From positions 372,001 to 436,000 of the forward strand of contig JBBBDQ010000309.1 of the NCBI GenBank assembly GCA_037127315.1: a stretch of DNA of 64,000 bases. The letters are read 5' to 3'. The notes under the pieces are model-generated. The model worked only from the letters and a program-made list of their open reading frames with translations, ran no database searches and was not told the DNA's origin. How positions within the stretch are numbered: position 1 is the stretch's first letter; every line of letters starts with the position of its first letter. Shown piece by piece: positions 33,066 to 42,214 of the stretch. The DNA is from Ascarosepion bandense. Its lineage: Eukaryota > Mollusca > Cephalopoda > Sepiida > Sepiidae. A program made the translations under genes and the position numbers.

Positions 33066-33908
33066 AAAATAAAAATAACCAATTTTTGTGTGATTTTACT
33101 CTCATATATGGAATAGGAATTCTACCTTGTTCAGTGAAGCATATGATCATATAATTTCTTAATGAAAGAAATAAAACCACCATATCTCTCAGGTTCAAGT
33201 GACTTATCAGAAAAATGTTTTCTTCCAATAAGTTGAGAAATTAAAGATATTCCTGCTACAAGAAATATAAGCCAAGAACAGCAGAACGATTTCTCCATAA
33301 CATAAGTTATTTTCATAAACGGATATCCAAAACAAACCGACTTCTGAAACCACGCAGCAGTATAACACAGCAAGCAATGATTCGGTAATCGGATCTTTGG
33401 CGTTTCAATATTTTGTCGTCTGTTTAGGTAAATCTTGCTTATTTTTCAAGAAGTGAACTAATAGAAAAAAAAAATCAGAAAATATAAACTTGAAAATGAC
33501 AGACCCATAATATATTAAGCAAACCCAACTTAATGTATATTAACTGCGCCAGATCATGAAATAAGGGAACTAAATTCGGAACTAAATAAAATAAAACACT
33601 TATTAAAAAAATTAATAAATTTAGTAAATAAATTTTGCTGATAACAAGCCGACTAAATTTTAATCTTCGTATTAAAACCCTAATGTATTTGGATTGTTGA
33701 ATAAATTGTTTGTTTGATAATAATTATGTTTACTGACTTTAGTCATATCTCGGTATGGAAGTGATCCATTCGTTTTTGGCAGAAAATTATTCGCCATTGA
33801 CGTTTATCATTGCATGCAAGAAGTGATTAAAATGAAAAGGGAAGAAAGAAGAGAAAGTGTTGAAAGAAGAGAAAGAAGAGAAAGTGTTGACATTGGCCTT
33901 CAATTGAC

Positions 33909-33954
<46 letters not shown>

Positions 33955-34224
33955 TATGCTAGGAAATGAAAAAAATATTAAGAAAACTAAGAAAACTCCA
34001 TAATTATTGTTGACTGTAGTATCCGTCAATTTTCTAATAATACATTTAAAAAGAACATCAGGGATCTTTTTATTTTTCTAATTCAGTGAAAAGCAATTTC
34101 CCACATCGATTTTGGGTTTTTAGTATATTGAAACGATGGATAAATTGTCGTCTAAATTACACAAAAAGGAAATAACACTGACCTCTCATTTTAACAGATA
34201 TATTTATCAAAAATATGCAAAAAT
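33066..34224. other. No gene seen; contains (ATT)n
   Basis: An ATT microsatellite fills 33,910-33,951, preceded by a short GAAGAAAGAAGAGAAAGTGTT tandem at 33,840-33,895. No coding similarity is seen. Confidence 0.6.
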
Positions 34225-34557
34225 ACCCTGAAATACTAAAGAGAAAATTTATTCAATAAAATTGCAAATGGCTTCAACCACAGCCTACAAGGTATTGTCG
34301 TATGGACAATCTCCTTGTTTAAATTGGTGAAGGCTGCATAATCCTTGCCTTCAGTTCACCTTTGGTTTTACAAAGAATTTTGTAGATTTCTCGCTCAACT
34401 GCGCCCCACATATTATAAAGAGTGTTACATTTTGTAGAGTTAAGTGGCCAGATGATGACGTGGGTGGTCGCAGAAATTGTCTGGCAGCCATAACTGAGTT
34501 CTCCTGCTTGTTCGGTATGGTGCATATTCCTATTGCCAGATATAGGGCTTTCCAGCA
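34225..34557 (-). pseudogene. Mariner-type transposase C-terminal fragment
   Basis: The minus strand reads IIWPLNSTKCNTLYNMWGAV then EREIYKILCKTKGELKARI, followed after a frame change by NLNKEIV. This is the end of a mariner (DD34D) transposase, where the last catalytic Asp normally lies in a SPDxNPLDY-type block; here it reads STKCNTLY and the Asp is lost. The coding part is cut at 34,557 where the duplicated family B block begins, and I do not find the rest on the far side of that block. Confidence 0.65.
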
Positions 34558-34859
34558 GCCACCCTCTTAATCTAGGACAACACTACCTCCTCAAGACCCA
34601 ATTTGATCACTTTAAACACCTTCGTAATCACCATTAGACTCATCCAACTCTTTCCGAATCCTCCGCACTCGATTAAAACAGAATGCCAAGCTCGAAAAAG
34701 CGGAGAGGATAATCCAAAAGATTTTATCTAAATAATATAAAATATTAAATAGATAAAAATATAGAGCTCGATGGATATTAGTAAACATATAGTAATATCA
34801 ATAGTATAATAGTAAACGTAGTGGATATTATCGAGCGCAAAATGAAATATTGAGAGGAT

Positions 34860-35308
34860 TTTGTTAAAAACCAGAAAGAAAAAACTTGTCTATTATTAAT
34901 TGATATGGCTTGTCCAGCGGATTGTAACATAGCAACCAAGGAAATTGAAAAACTGTCAAAATATAAAGACATGGAAATTGAAATAGAAAAAATGTGGAAA
35001 TTGAAAACAAGAGTTGTGACAGTGATAGTAGGTGCACTTGGAATGATAAAAAAATGGAACAAAACAACACATTGAAAGAATCTCTGGAAACCCCATCTTA
35101 AGAGATATACAAAAAATTGTCTTATTAAGTACAGCCCACACACTAAGGAAAACTTTATCTATGTAATGCTGGGGATGATAGGGAAGATAGAAAAACATGA
35201 AATGAAGCCATAACAACACGCCACTACCTGCCTTAGGTCTCCCCGCAGACTTGGTTGGTAGTGAGACCAAAGCAGAAATCGAAATATGATGAAAAATGAC
35301 ATAATAAT
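34860..35308 (+). pseudogene. LINE family B 3' fragment (endonuclease end, UTR, TAA tail)
   Basis: Reads CLLLIDMACPADCNIATKE-like sequence, KLSKYKDMEIEIEKMWKLKT and VIVGALGMIKK, then the 3' UTR (GCTGGGGATGATAGGGAAG, CTGCCTTAGGTCTCCCCGCA) and a short TAA tail. It is truncated at its 5' side and lacks the RPD motif region. The next family B copy begins directly on its tail. Confidence 0.8.
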
Positions 35309-37934
35309 AAAATATAACATCAGGAATGAAAATGACGTCTTATCAAATAAAGAAAAAATAAAGCAAAAAATCCAACTGAAGGCTCAAAGAATAAGACGCT
35401 ATGAAAAAAGAGCAAGATTTTACAGACAAAACAAGATCTTTCAGACTGATACAAAGAGATTTTACAGGGAAATAGGTAAAAAAAGAATTGAAGTGACAGT
35501 ACCCCCCAGAATGGAAGAAGTCACACAGTTCTGGGAAAAGATATGGGCTTGCCCTAAAGAACTTAGCAAGGAAGTGCATTGGATTACGCAGGAGATAGAA
35601 CGAATGAAAAATAAACCCGAACAGACATGGTCTGGAATTACAGAAGACGATGTTAAATGTGCACTAAAAAAAGCACACAATTGGAAATTCCCAGGTATAG
35701 ATAAAATTCCTAACTTTTGGCTATATTATTTAAATGCAGCACATAAAAAAATAGCCAAAGAACTCCAAGAAATGGTTGACGATCCCACTAAAATTCCTGC
35801 ATGGATGACCAAAGGAATTACATTTCTTCTACCCAAGAATGGTAACACAAACAACCCGAAAAACTACAGACCAATTACATGTCTTCCGACAACATATAAA
35901 CTACTAACATCTATTCTAACAAAACAGACATATTTATTCTTAGAAAGAAATGACATGATACCGCTTGAACAAAAAGGGTGCAAACGTGGCTGCTATGGTT
36001 GTAAAGACCAATTGCTAATTAACAAAATGATCCTGGAAAACTGCTACAGTACAAAGAAAAATCTTAGTACTGCCTGGATAGACTACCGAAAGGCATTCGA
36101 TAGTGTGCCACATGACTGGATTTTAAAGACTTTAAATATATACAAGATATCGCCCGTCATCATCAATTTCATCAAACAGTGCATGTCTATATGGAAAACA
36201 ACCCTTTACCTCAATCATATAAATGGAACCTATAAGTCTGATGAAATAAACATCAAAAGAGGTATGTTTCAAGGTGATTCTTTATCTCCCTTACTATTCT
36301 GCATATCATTAATAGCACTAACCAGTCAACTTAATAAGACAGAATGTGGTTATAAAATAGGCCAAAAGAAAATAAGCCATCTATTTTACATGGATGACTT
36401 AAAGTTATATGCTAAGAATGATAATGAGCTGGAAGGTCTTCTGCAAACTGTAAAATGCTTCAGCGAAGACATTGGAATGAAATTTAATTTGAATAAATGT
36501 GCTAAAGCTACAGTTTTACGTGGATCAATACAAGAAACATCCTCAATTAGCCTAGACCCTGCTGTAACAATAAAAGAATTGAAACCAGAAGAAGCTTATA
36601 AATACCTAGGTGTAAATGAGAGCGAAAACATTCACCATAAAAAAATGAAAGAAATAGTGCGTAAAGAGTACTATAGAAGGCTACGAATGATATTAAAAAC
36701 TGAATTAAATTCACAGAACAGAGTTATGGCCATTAATAGCCTTGCAATCCCAGTTGTCCAATATAGCTTCAACATCTTAAACTGGACTCTAAACGACATC
36801 AGGCGAATGGATGCTAAAACAAGAAAGCTTCTTTCTAAGCATAAGATGCATCACCCAAAGGCTGATGTAGACCGTCTATACATACCCCGTAAAGAAGGTG
36901 GAAGGGGTCTTATTCAGCTGGAATTGTCATACAAGACAACAACTATTGGCTTACTAACATACATAGAAACAACAAAGGATTGGATGATACAATTAGTAAG
37001 GCAACATGAAGAAAGAAAGAAAAAATATTCAATAATAAAAGAAGGCAGTAAATACAAACAAGATTTGCAGTTAGTAGATTCTGTAGAAAAGCAAAACAGA
37101 AGCCAAGAACCAACTATTGCGGCAAAAAATATGAAAATGAAAGCCAAAGATAAAGCTCTTGAAAAGATGAAACAGCGCTGGCAAGACAAACCTCTGCATG
37201 GCCAATATCCAGTACGTGCCAATAAATCCAATGTTGACAAAGTTAATACTCATCGATGGTTACGTGCATCTGGATTAAAATCTGAAACTGAAGGATTTAT
37301 ACTTGCAGCACAAGACCAAAGTCTTTTCACGAGAATCTTTCAGGCAAATATTATGCATAATAATATGGATCCAAAATGCAGGTTTTGTGATAAACACCAA
37401 GAAACAATAGACCACCTAATCTCAGGCTGTTCTGTGCTTGCCCCAAACGAATATAAAAATCGCCACGATAGAGTTGGGCAGTATTTACATTGGACAATGT
37501 GCAAACATTATGGAAAAGCTGTAAACAAACACTGGTATGAACATCATCCAGCACCGGTTACAGAAATAGAAGATGTAACCATTCTATGGGATTACACCAT
37601 CTACACAGACAGAAAAATTGAAGCAAACATTATTGTTAAAAACCAGAAGGAGAAAACTTGTCTATTAATTGATATGGCTTGTCCAGCGGATTGTAACATA
37701 GCAATCAAGGAATTTGAAAAACTGTCAAAATATAAAGACCTGGAAATTGAAATAGAAAAAATGTGGAAATTAAAAACAAGAGTTGTGCCAGTGATAGTAG
37801 GTGCACTTGGAAGGATAAAAAAAGGAACAAAACAACACATTGAAAGAATCCCTGGAAACCCCAGCTTAAGAGATATACAAAAAATTGTCTTATTAAGTAC
37901 AGCCCACACACCAAGGAAAACTTTATCTATGTAA
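35286..37934 (+). CDS. LINE family B RT with restriction-like endonuclease (RPD deleted)
   Basis: An uninterrupted frame of 882 codons. RT landmarks: FLLPKN (180), YRPITCLP (194), motif A WIDYRKAFDS with Asp 266, motif B QGDSLSPLLF (329), and catalytic FYMDD (367-371). A C-x2-C-x8-H-x4-C zinc motif lies at 698-715. The C-terminus (about 778-882) is an RLE-type nuclease domain as in R2/R4/NeSL-group LINEs, but residues RPD present at 782-784 of the other block are missing through a 9-bp deletion near 37,629, removing a catalytic Asp. The first eight residues (MMKNDIII) are read from the TAA tail of the preceding copy, so the native N-terminus is absent. Confidence 0.85.
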   Translation: MMKNDIIIKYNIRNENDVLSNKEKIKQKIQLKAQRIRRYEKRARFYRQNKIFQTDTKRFYREIGKKRIEVTVPPRMEEVTQFWEKIWACPKELSKEVHWITQEIERMKNKPEQTWSGITEDDVKCALKKAHNWKFPGIDKIPNFWLYYLNAAHKKIAKELQEMVDDPTKIPAWMTKGITFLLPKNGNTNNPKNYRPITCLPTTYKLLTSILTKQTYLFLERNDMIPLEQKGCKRGCYGCKDQLLINKMILENCYSTKKNLSTAWIDYRKAFDSVPHDWILKTLNIYKISPVIINFIKQCMSIWKTTLYLNHINGTYKSDEINIKRGMFQGDSLSPLLFCISLIALTSQLNKTECGYKIGQKKISHLFYMDDLKLYAKNDNELEGLLQTVKCFSEDIGMKFNLNKCAKATVLRGSIQETSSISLDPAVTIKELKPEEAYKYLGVNESENIHHKKMKEIVRKEYYRRLRMILKTELNSQNRVMAINSLAIPVVQYSFNILNWTLNDIRRMDAKTRKLLSKHKMHHPKADVDRLYIPRKEGGRGLIQLELSYKTTTIGLLTYIETTKDWMIQLVRQHEERKKKYSIIKEGSKYKQDLQLVDSVEKQNRSQEPTIAAKNMKMKAKDKALEKMKQRWQDKPLHGQYPVRANKSNVDKVNTHRWLRASGLKSETEGFILAAQDQSLFTRIFQANIMHNNMDPKCRFCDKHQETIDHLISGCSVLAPNEYKNRHDRVGQYLHWTMCKHYGKAVNKHWYEHHPAPVTEIEDVTILWDYTIYTDRKIEANIIVKNQKEKTCLLIDMACPADCNIAIKEFEKLSKYKDLEIEIEKMWKLKTRVVPVIVGALGRIKKGTKQHIERIPGNPSLRDIQKIVLLSTAHTPRKTLSM

Positions 37935-38068
37935 TGCTGGGGATGATAGGGAAGATAGAAAAACATGAAATGGAGTCATAACAACACGCCACTACCTGCC
38001 TTAGGTCTCCCCGCAGACTTGGTTGGTAGTGAGACCAAAGCAGAAATCGAAATATGATGAAAAATGAC

Positions 38069-38099
<31 letters not shown>

Positions 38100-38127
38100 T
38101 AATAATAATAATAATAATAATAATAAT
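37935..38127 (+). repeat. Family B 3' UTR with (TAA)n tail
   Basis: About 130 bp of UTR shared with the ends at 35,160, 48,000, 52,857 and (inverted) 58,770, followed by about 18 TAA units to 38,127. Confidence 0.9.
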
Positions 38128-38220
38128 TTTTTTAACTATGATAATCTTTCTTAAAAACAAAAAAATAAATAATAAATAATAAATAATCTTTCTTAAAAAC
38201 AAAAAATAAAACATGATAAT

Positions 38221-38364
38221 TGAAATGAGTTGACAAGACTGGTTTTCCTTAACAAGGATTTAATCAACAAAACATTTCCTGACTAAGCAATTCGTCAACT
38301 GGCGAATGCAAGTAAGGGAAGTAATTACACTAACAAAATGCCAAGGGCAGATAAGTATAGTACA
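38221..38364 (-). repeat. 3' LTR of the gypsy element
   Basis: 144 bp, one mismatch to the 5' LTR (C versus T at 38,342). ATAAT precedes it on the plus strand. Confidence 0.95.
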
Positions 38365-38396
38365 TTCTCCCCCTCCTTTTTTTTTTTTTTTTTTTT
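38365..38396 (-). promoter_or_regulatory. Polypurine tract of the gypsy element
   Basis: On the minus strand a run of A followed by GGAGGGGGAGAA directly abuts the 3' LTR and follows the pol stop codon. This is the expected primer site for plus-strand synthesis. Confidence 0.85.
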
Positions 38397-41300
38397 TTAC
38401 GGTTCATCATACCTCTTTGGCTTACGAATTTCCCGTTGGGATCGTCTGGGTATATCAGGAGTTCTTGACATTACTTGAGGAGGAATAATATTTAAATCAC
38501 TTGGAGAAGATACAATTTCTGAGTTAACGATAGTTTGTGAATCGTTACTATCTACTTTTTCCTTGGGAGATTCATTAGTGGGTGTAGAATCATTTAGGTC
38601 TTTCTGGATATCATCTACAACATTCTCGCTTTGTAATGAGATCCTTGCTGGTGCTAGGTCGCTTACAGAGACTGTAGATTCGCGACCATTGGTGAATCTT
38701 ATGTGTGCATATTGGGGATTTGCTTCGAGTAACTCTACTTCGTCAACTAATGGTTCGTACTTACTCGCTCGGACATGGCGACGCAAAAGAACAGGCCCTG
38801 GCTTAGATAGCCAAGTGGGTAAGGAATGGCCGCTGGGAGTTCGCCGTTGATATGAAAAGAGTCTTTTATGTGGTGTGGCATTAGTAGCGGTACAAAGAAG
38901 AGATCTTATGGAGTGTAGCACTTCAGGCAAAACCGTTTCCCACTGCGATTCCTTGAGATTTCTTGAGGCTAGGGCTAATAATGTGTGTTTCCATATAATC
39001 CCGTTATACCTTTCACACTGACCGTTTCCTTGGGGGTGATAAGGCGTTGTCCGGCTAGTAGCAATCCCGAGATTGGTGAGATATTCACGTACTTCCTTTG
39101 ATAAAAAGGATGCACCCTTATCCGAATGGATGTAGGATGGCATGCCAAATACTATGAATATTTGACTTAGACCCTGTATTACAGAGTCTGAATTAGTGCT
39201 TGTACATGCGAAAGCAAAAGGGAAACGTGAGTACTCATCTATAACCGTTAATAGGTAACGGTTTTTCGAAGTTGAAGGAAGGGGCCCCTTAAAGTCAATG
39301 CTGAGTCGTTCCATTGGTTGTGTAGCTTTGACTAGGCGTCCAGCTTCTGGTGTATAGAAGCGTGGTTTCCATCTGGCACACACTGCACATGCTGCACACA
39401 CTCTCTTAACCTCTTCAATAGAGTACGGAAGATTCCTTACTTTAACAAAATGAGCTAACCTGGTTATACCCGGATGACAAAGATGTTCGTGTATTTCATG
39501 CAATCTTCCCATGTTGTCGAGTGCATTGCACTGGACACGCGAGAGCGTATCGGCTGGAATATTGTTTTTCCCTGGTCGGTACATGATATCGTACTCGTAA
39601 CACCCCAATTCCATTCTCCATCTTTCGATCTTGCTGTTCTTGATCTTTCCATGCCTTCTTGCATCAAACATGAAATTCACAGCTTGTTGATCTGTGACTA
39701 TCACAAAACGTCGTGCTGATAGATAATGTGACCACTTTTTAACTGCCTCTACTATTGCACAAGCCTCCTTTTCTACGGAAGAGTGTTTTCGTTCTGTAGT
39801 CGTAAGTGTGCGTGAAAAGAATGCTACTGGACGGTTTGCTTGATTGAGAGTGGCTGCAATAGCAGTATCAGAGGCATCGGTTTCTACTACAAGAGGTATC
39901 TTTTCGTCGACTGAGTGCAATAAGGCCTTTTCAATTTCCTCCTTGAAGATTTCAAATGTTTTTATCGATTCTGGATCAAGGGGGAATGAATTAGCTGTTA
40001 TTAAGGGTCTAATCTTATCAGAGAATTTGGGTATCCACTGGGAGTAGTAAGAGAATAATCCAAGCACTCGACGCAGAGAGGTTTTGTTCTGAGGAATAGG
40101 TAACTCTCTTAATGGCCGTAGACGTTCTGCATCAGGTCTAAGTAAGCCCTGTGATATACTATAGCCGAGAAAATCAATGGATGTTTTAGAGAACACGGAC
40201 TTCTCTTCATTGAGAGTGAGGTTATACTGGGTAATGATCTTTTTTAATTTTTCTAAGTTCTCATCATGGTCTTGCTGATTTTTCCCGACTACGACAATGT
40301 TGTCTACATAGGCATACACTCCCGTTAGATTATTTTCCTTAATAATCTTGTCTATTATCCTTTGGAAACATGCAACACCATTGGTCACTCCAAAAGGAAT
40401 TCTACAAAATTGGTAAAGTTTACCGTTAGCTTCAAATGCTGTATAAGGCTTATCTTCTTTTATTGGTATCTGGTGATATGCACTCTTCAGATCCAATGAG
40501 CTATAAACTTTAAATTTTGATATTTCCTGGGCTAAGTCATCCATTCTTGGTAATGGATAAGCATCCAATCTAGTAAATCTGTTAATTGTTCTACTATAAT
40601 CGACTACTAGTCTCTTTCTTTGACGTTCATTTGTTACTATTAAAACCTGAGCCCTCCAAGGGGAAGTACTTTCCTGAATTACACCCTCTCTGATCATTTT
40701 CTCAATCTCAGTCTGTATGAAACGTCTGTCACCCTCTCCACACCTTTTAGATTTAGTTGTAATAGGTTTACAGTCTGGATCAATGTTGGAAAATAAAGAT
40801 GGTGTGTCCACTAATGCCGAGGGCACACTACAGGAGATAGGATGAGAGATTTCAAGATCTTTCTTAGAGCCACCGAATGCAAAAGATATAGTGGAATGTT
40901 GTGACATGAAATCTTGGCCAAGAATAATATCAGAGCAGAGGTTGGGTAGAACTGAAAGTTTTACATTTGGATACCACTCACCCAGAAGGTTCAAATCCAC
41001 CGTACACTGTCCTTTGATAGAAGCTTTAAGTGATGATGACGCCATGGACACGTTACCAGTAGCAGGTTTTATTTGTATTTTGTGTTTCCTCACATAACTG
41101 AGGGAGATAAAGGATCCTGAGCTCCCCGTATCCATTAGCGCCGTACCGGCGCCATTTTTCCCGACCAATACGTATAATGCAGCCTGTTTTAGGGATCCTA
41201 AGGAGGCAGACGTAGTGTTGGATATCAACATTGTCGCGAGTCTGTGAGAGCATGTTGCAGCAGATGTCGTATTTGGGTTCGAACGGCACATTTTTGAGAA

Positions 41301-41534
41301 ATGGCCTTCTTTTTTACATTTAAAACAGGTAGCGTTTCTTGCTGCACACACACTTCTGTTATGACGAGGTCCTCCACAAAAAAAAACACGTATACTTGGT
41401 GTTAGCCGAAGCTGCACAACAAGCATTAATGGGGACCGTTGACTGGACACCGGTACAGTTATTTTCCTGAGGAACTGCGCCCACAATTGGTGTTTGAGTG
41501 TATGTATATGCTTCTGAATTTTTCTGAGCTGCAT
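38397..41534 (-). CDS. pol: Gypsy Pol: protease, RT, RNase H, integrase
   Basis: The frame is 1,045 codons; roughly the first 48 are shadow sequence of gag and the real Pol reading begins near 41,390. Order: zinc knuckle FKCKKEGHFSKMC (71-83), protease DTGSS (135-139), RT with SLDLKSAYHQ (Asp 348) and YVDN (409-412), RNase H ETDAS (Asp 553) and TDQQAVNF (Asp 615), integrase zinc region to CAACAVC (713-719), then DD35E core Asp 747, Asp 805, Glu 841, and a charged C-terminus. The RT box has Asn where the second Asp of YxDD normally sits. I recall a group of animal gypsy elements with YxDN but could not check it. Stop at 38,397. Confidence 0.9.
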   Translation of the reverse strand: MQLRKIQKHIHTLKHQLWAQFLRKITVPVSSQRSPLMLVVQLRLTPSIRVFFCGGPRHNRSVCAARNATCFKCKKEGHFSKMCRSNPNTTSAATCSHRLATMLISNTTSASLGSLKQAALYVLVGKNGAGTALMDTGSSGSFISLSYVRKHKIQIKPATGNVSMASSSLKASIKGQCTVDLNLLGEWYPNVKLSVLPNLCSDIILGQDFMSQHSTISFAFGGSKKDLEISHPISCSVPSALVDTPSLFSNIDPDCKPITTKSKRCGEGDRRFIQTEIEKMIREGVIQESTSPWRAQVLIVTNERQRKRLVVDYSRTINRFTRLDAYPLPRMDDLAQEISKFKVYSSLDLKSAYHQIPIKEDKPYTAFEANGKLYQFCRIPFGVTNGVACFQRIIDKIIKENNLTGVYAYVDNIVVVGKNQQDHDENLEKLKKIITQYNLTLNEEKSVFSKTSIDFLGYSISQGLLRPDAERLRPLRELPIPQNKTSLRRVLGLFSYYSQWIPKFSDKIRPLITANSFPLDPESIKTFEIFKEEIEKALLHSVDEKIPLVVETDASDTAIAATLNQANRPVAFFSRTLTTTERKHSSVEKEACAIVEAVKKWSHYLSARRFVIVTDQQAVNFMFDARRHGKIKNSKIERWRMELGCYEYDIMYRPGKNNIPADTLSRVQCNALDNMGRLHEIHEHLCHPGITRLAHFVKVRNLPYSIEEVKRVCAACAVCARWKPRFYTPEAGRLVKATQPMERLSIDFKGPLPSTSKNRYLLTVIDEYSRFPFAFACTSTNSDSVIQGLSQIFIVFGMPSYIHSDKGASFLSKEVREYLTNLGIATSRTTPYHPQGNGQCERYNGIIWKHTLLALASRNLKESQWETVLPEVLHSIRSLLCTATNATPHKRLFSYQRRTPSGHSLPTWLSKPGPVLLRRHVRASKYEPLVDEVELLEANPQYAHIRFTNGRESTVSVSDLAPARISLQSENVVDDIQKDLNDSTPTNESPKEKVDSNDSQTIVNSEIVSSPSDLNIIPPQVMSRTPDIPRRSQREIRKPKRYDEP

Positions 41535-42042
41535 GGAGCGCTCTAGCTTGGTCGATAGCTATATTTAAATGCAGTGTTTTGTTTTCAAGTAGCCGTTGTC
41601 GAATAACGTTTGAACGTAAACCTGTGATGAATGCATCTCTGACACAGTCGTCTCGGTTTTGAATCGCATCAACTGGTTTAAAATTACATTCTTTCGCTAG
41701 TAACTGTAGTCTTTGCACGTATTCGTCAATATTTTCCTCCTCTTTTTGGCCGCAAGTGGCAAGTAAATGCCGGGCGAAAACTTCGTTCGGGGGTTTTATG
41801 TACAGTTCTTTCAGACGGTTAATTGCACTATCAAACGTATCACATTCAGCAATGTATTCGTATACCTCAGAAGAAATACAGTTTATCAGTGTATCGAGTT
41901 TATCCAAATCAGTATGGATGTTAGGGTCAACAATTTTACGTAGGAACGACGAGAAACTTCGAAGCCAGTGATTAAAGTGCTTACTTGAGGATGTTGTATT
42001 AGGAGGGGTGCCCAAACGTTCCGGCTTCAAGTATTTATCCAT
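41359..42042 (-). CDS. gag: Gypsy Gag (capsid to first zinc knuckle)
   Basis: Starts at an ATG at 42,042, 28 bases after the 5' LTR (MDKYLKPERLGTPP). The capsid-like region includes FNHWLRSFSSFL, LINCISSEVYEYI, DAFITGLRSNVIRQRLLEN and ALHAAQKNSEAY, a pattern typical of mag/K02A2.6-like gypsy Gag. The frame leaves the family pattern at a run of nine T (sense; plus-strand A run at 41,378-41,386) inside the first zinc knuckle and stops at 41,359. Pol continues in another frame. The gene is 227 codons plus stop as it stands. Confidence 0.85.
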   Translation of the reverse strand: MDKYLKPERLGTPPNTTSSSKHFNHWLRSFSSFLRKIVDPNIHTDLDKLDTLINCISSEVYEYIAECDTFDSAINRLKELYIKPPNEVFARHLLATCGQKEEENIDEYVQRLQLLAKECNFKPVDAIQNRDDCVRDAFITGLRSNVIRQRLLENKTLHLNIAIDQARALHAAQKNSEAYTYTQTPIVGAVPQENNCTGVQSTVPINACCAASANTKYTCFFLWRTSS

Positions 42043-42052
42043 ACTGTTGAAT

Positions 42053-42125
42053 ATGTTTTGTTGATTAAATTGAAATGAGTTGACAAGACTGGTTTTCCTT
42101 AACAAGGATTTAATCAACAAAACAT
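42053..42125 (-). promoter_or_regulatory. Putative self-priming signal (leader/LTR inverted repeat)
   Basis: Plus-strand 42,053-42,070, the first 18 bases downstream of the 5' LTR in sense, is exactly complementary to 42,108-42,125 inside the LTR; 37 bases separate them. No TGG-starting tRNA-type primer site follows the LTR. In Tf1/sushi-type elements the mRNA 5' end pairs with the primer site to start reverse transcription. Here an initiator-like TCAG lies just upstream of the LTR arm in sense, so a transcript could begin at that arm. Function is inferred. Confidence 0.7.
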
Positions 42126-42214
42126 TTCCTGACTAAGCAATTCGTCAACTGGCGAATGCAAGTAAGGGAAGTAATTACACTAACAAAATGCTAAGGGCAG
42201 ATAAGTATAGTACA
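42071..42214 (-). repeat. 5' LTR of the gypsy element
   Basis: 144 bp; in sense it starts TGTACTATAC and ends CTCATTTCA. ATAAT follows on the plus strand. It carries one arm of the putative self-priming repeat. Confidence 0.95.

Larger units (their letters stand above)
34558..38130 (+). repeat. Composite block, copy 1 (duplicated at 49,471-52,997)
   Basis: The block is a spacer of about 300 bp, then a family B 3' end, then a 5'-truncated family B RT-endonuclease with its 3' UTR and TAA tail. The second block lies 14,913 bp to the right on the same strand and is nearly identical from GCCACCCTCTTAATC to the TAA tract; translated frames differ at only a few positions. Left flanks differ completely (mariner here; family B N-terminus there). 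The right end is the LINE's own tail in both. Confidence 0.9.
38221..42214 (-). mobile_element. Ty3/gypsy-type LTR retrotransposon, nearly intact
   Basis: Two 144-bp LTRs (38,221-38,364; 42,071-42,214) differ at one base and have TG...CA ends. The 5-bp duplication ATAAT flanks the element (38,216-38,220; 42,215-42,219). On the minus strand the order is LTR, 28-base leader, gag, pol (protease, RT, RNase H, integrase), a purine tract and LTR. The near-identical LTRs imply a recent insertion. It sits inside leader-type sequence associated with LINE family B. One frame break separates gag from pol. Confidence 0.95.

Noticed and set aside
34778..35143. Minus-strand hydrophobic frames opposite LINE family B (also at 37,601, 47,704, 49,691, 52,514, 59,000)
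   Set aside because: They are antisense shadows of the conserved endonuclease end; conservation follows the sense frame.
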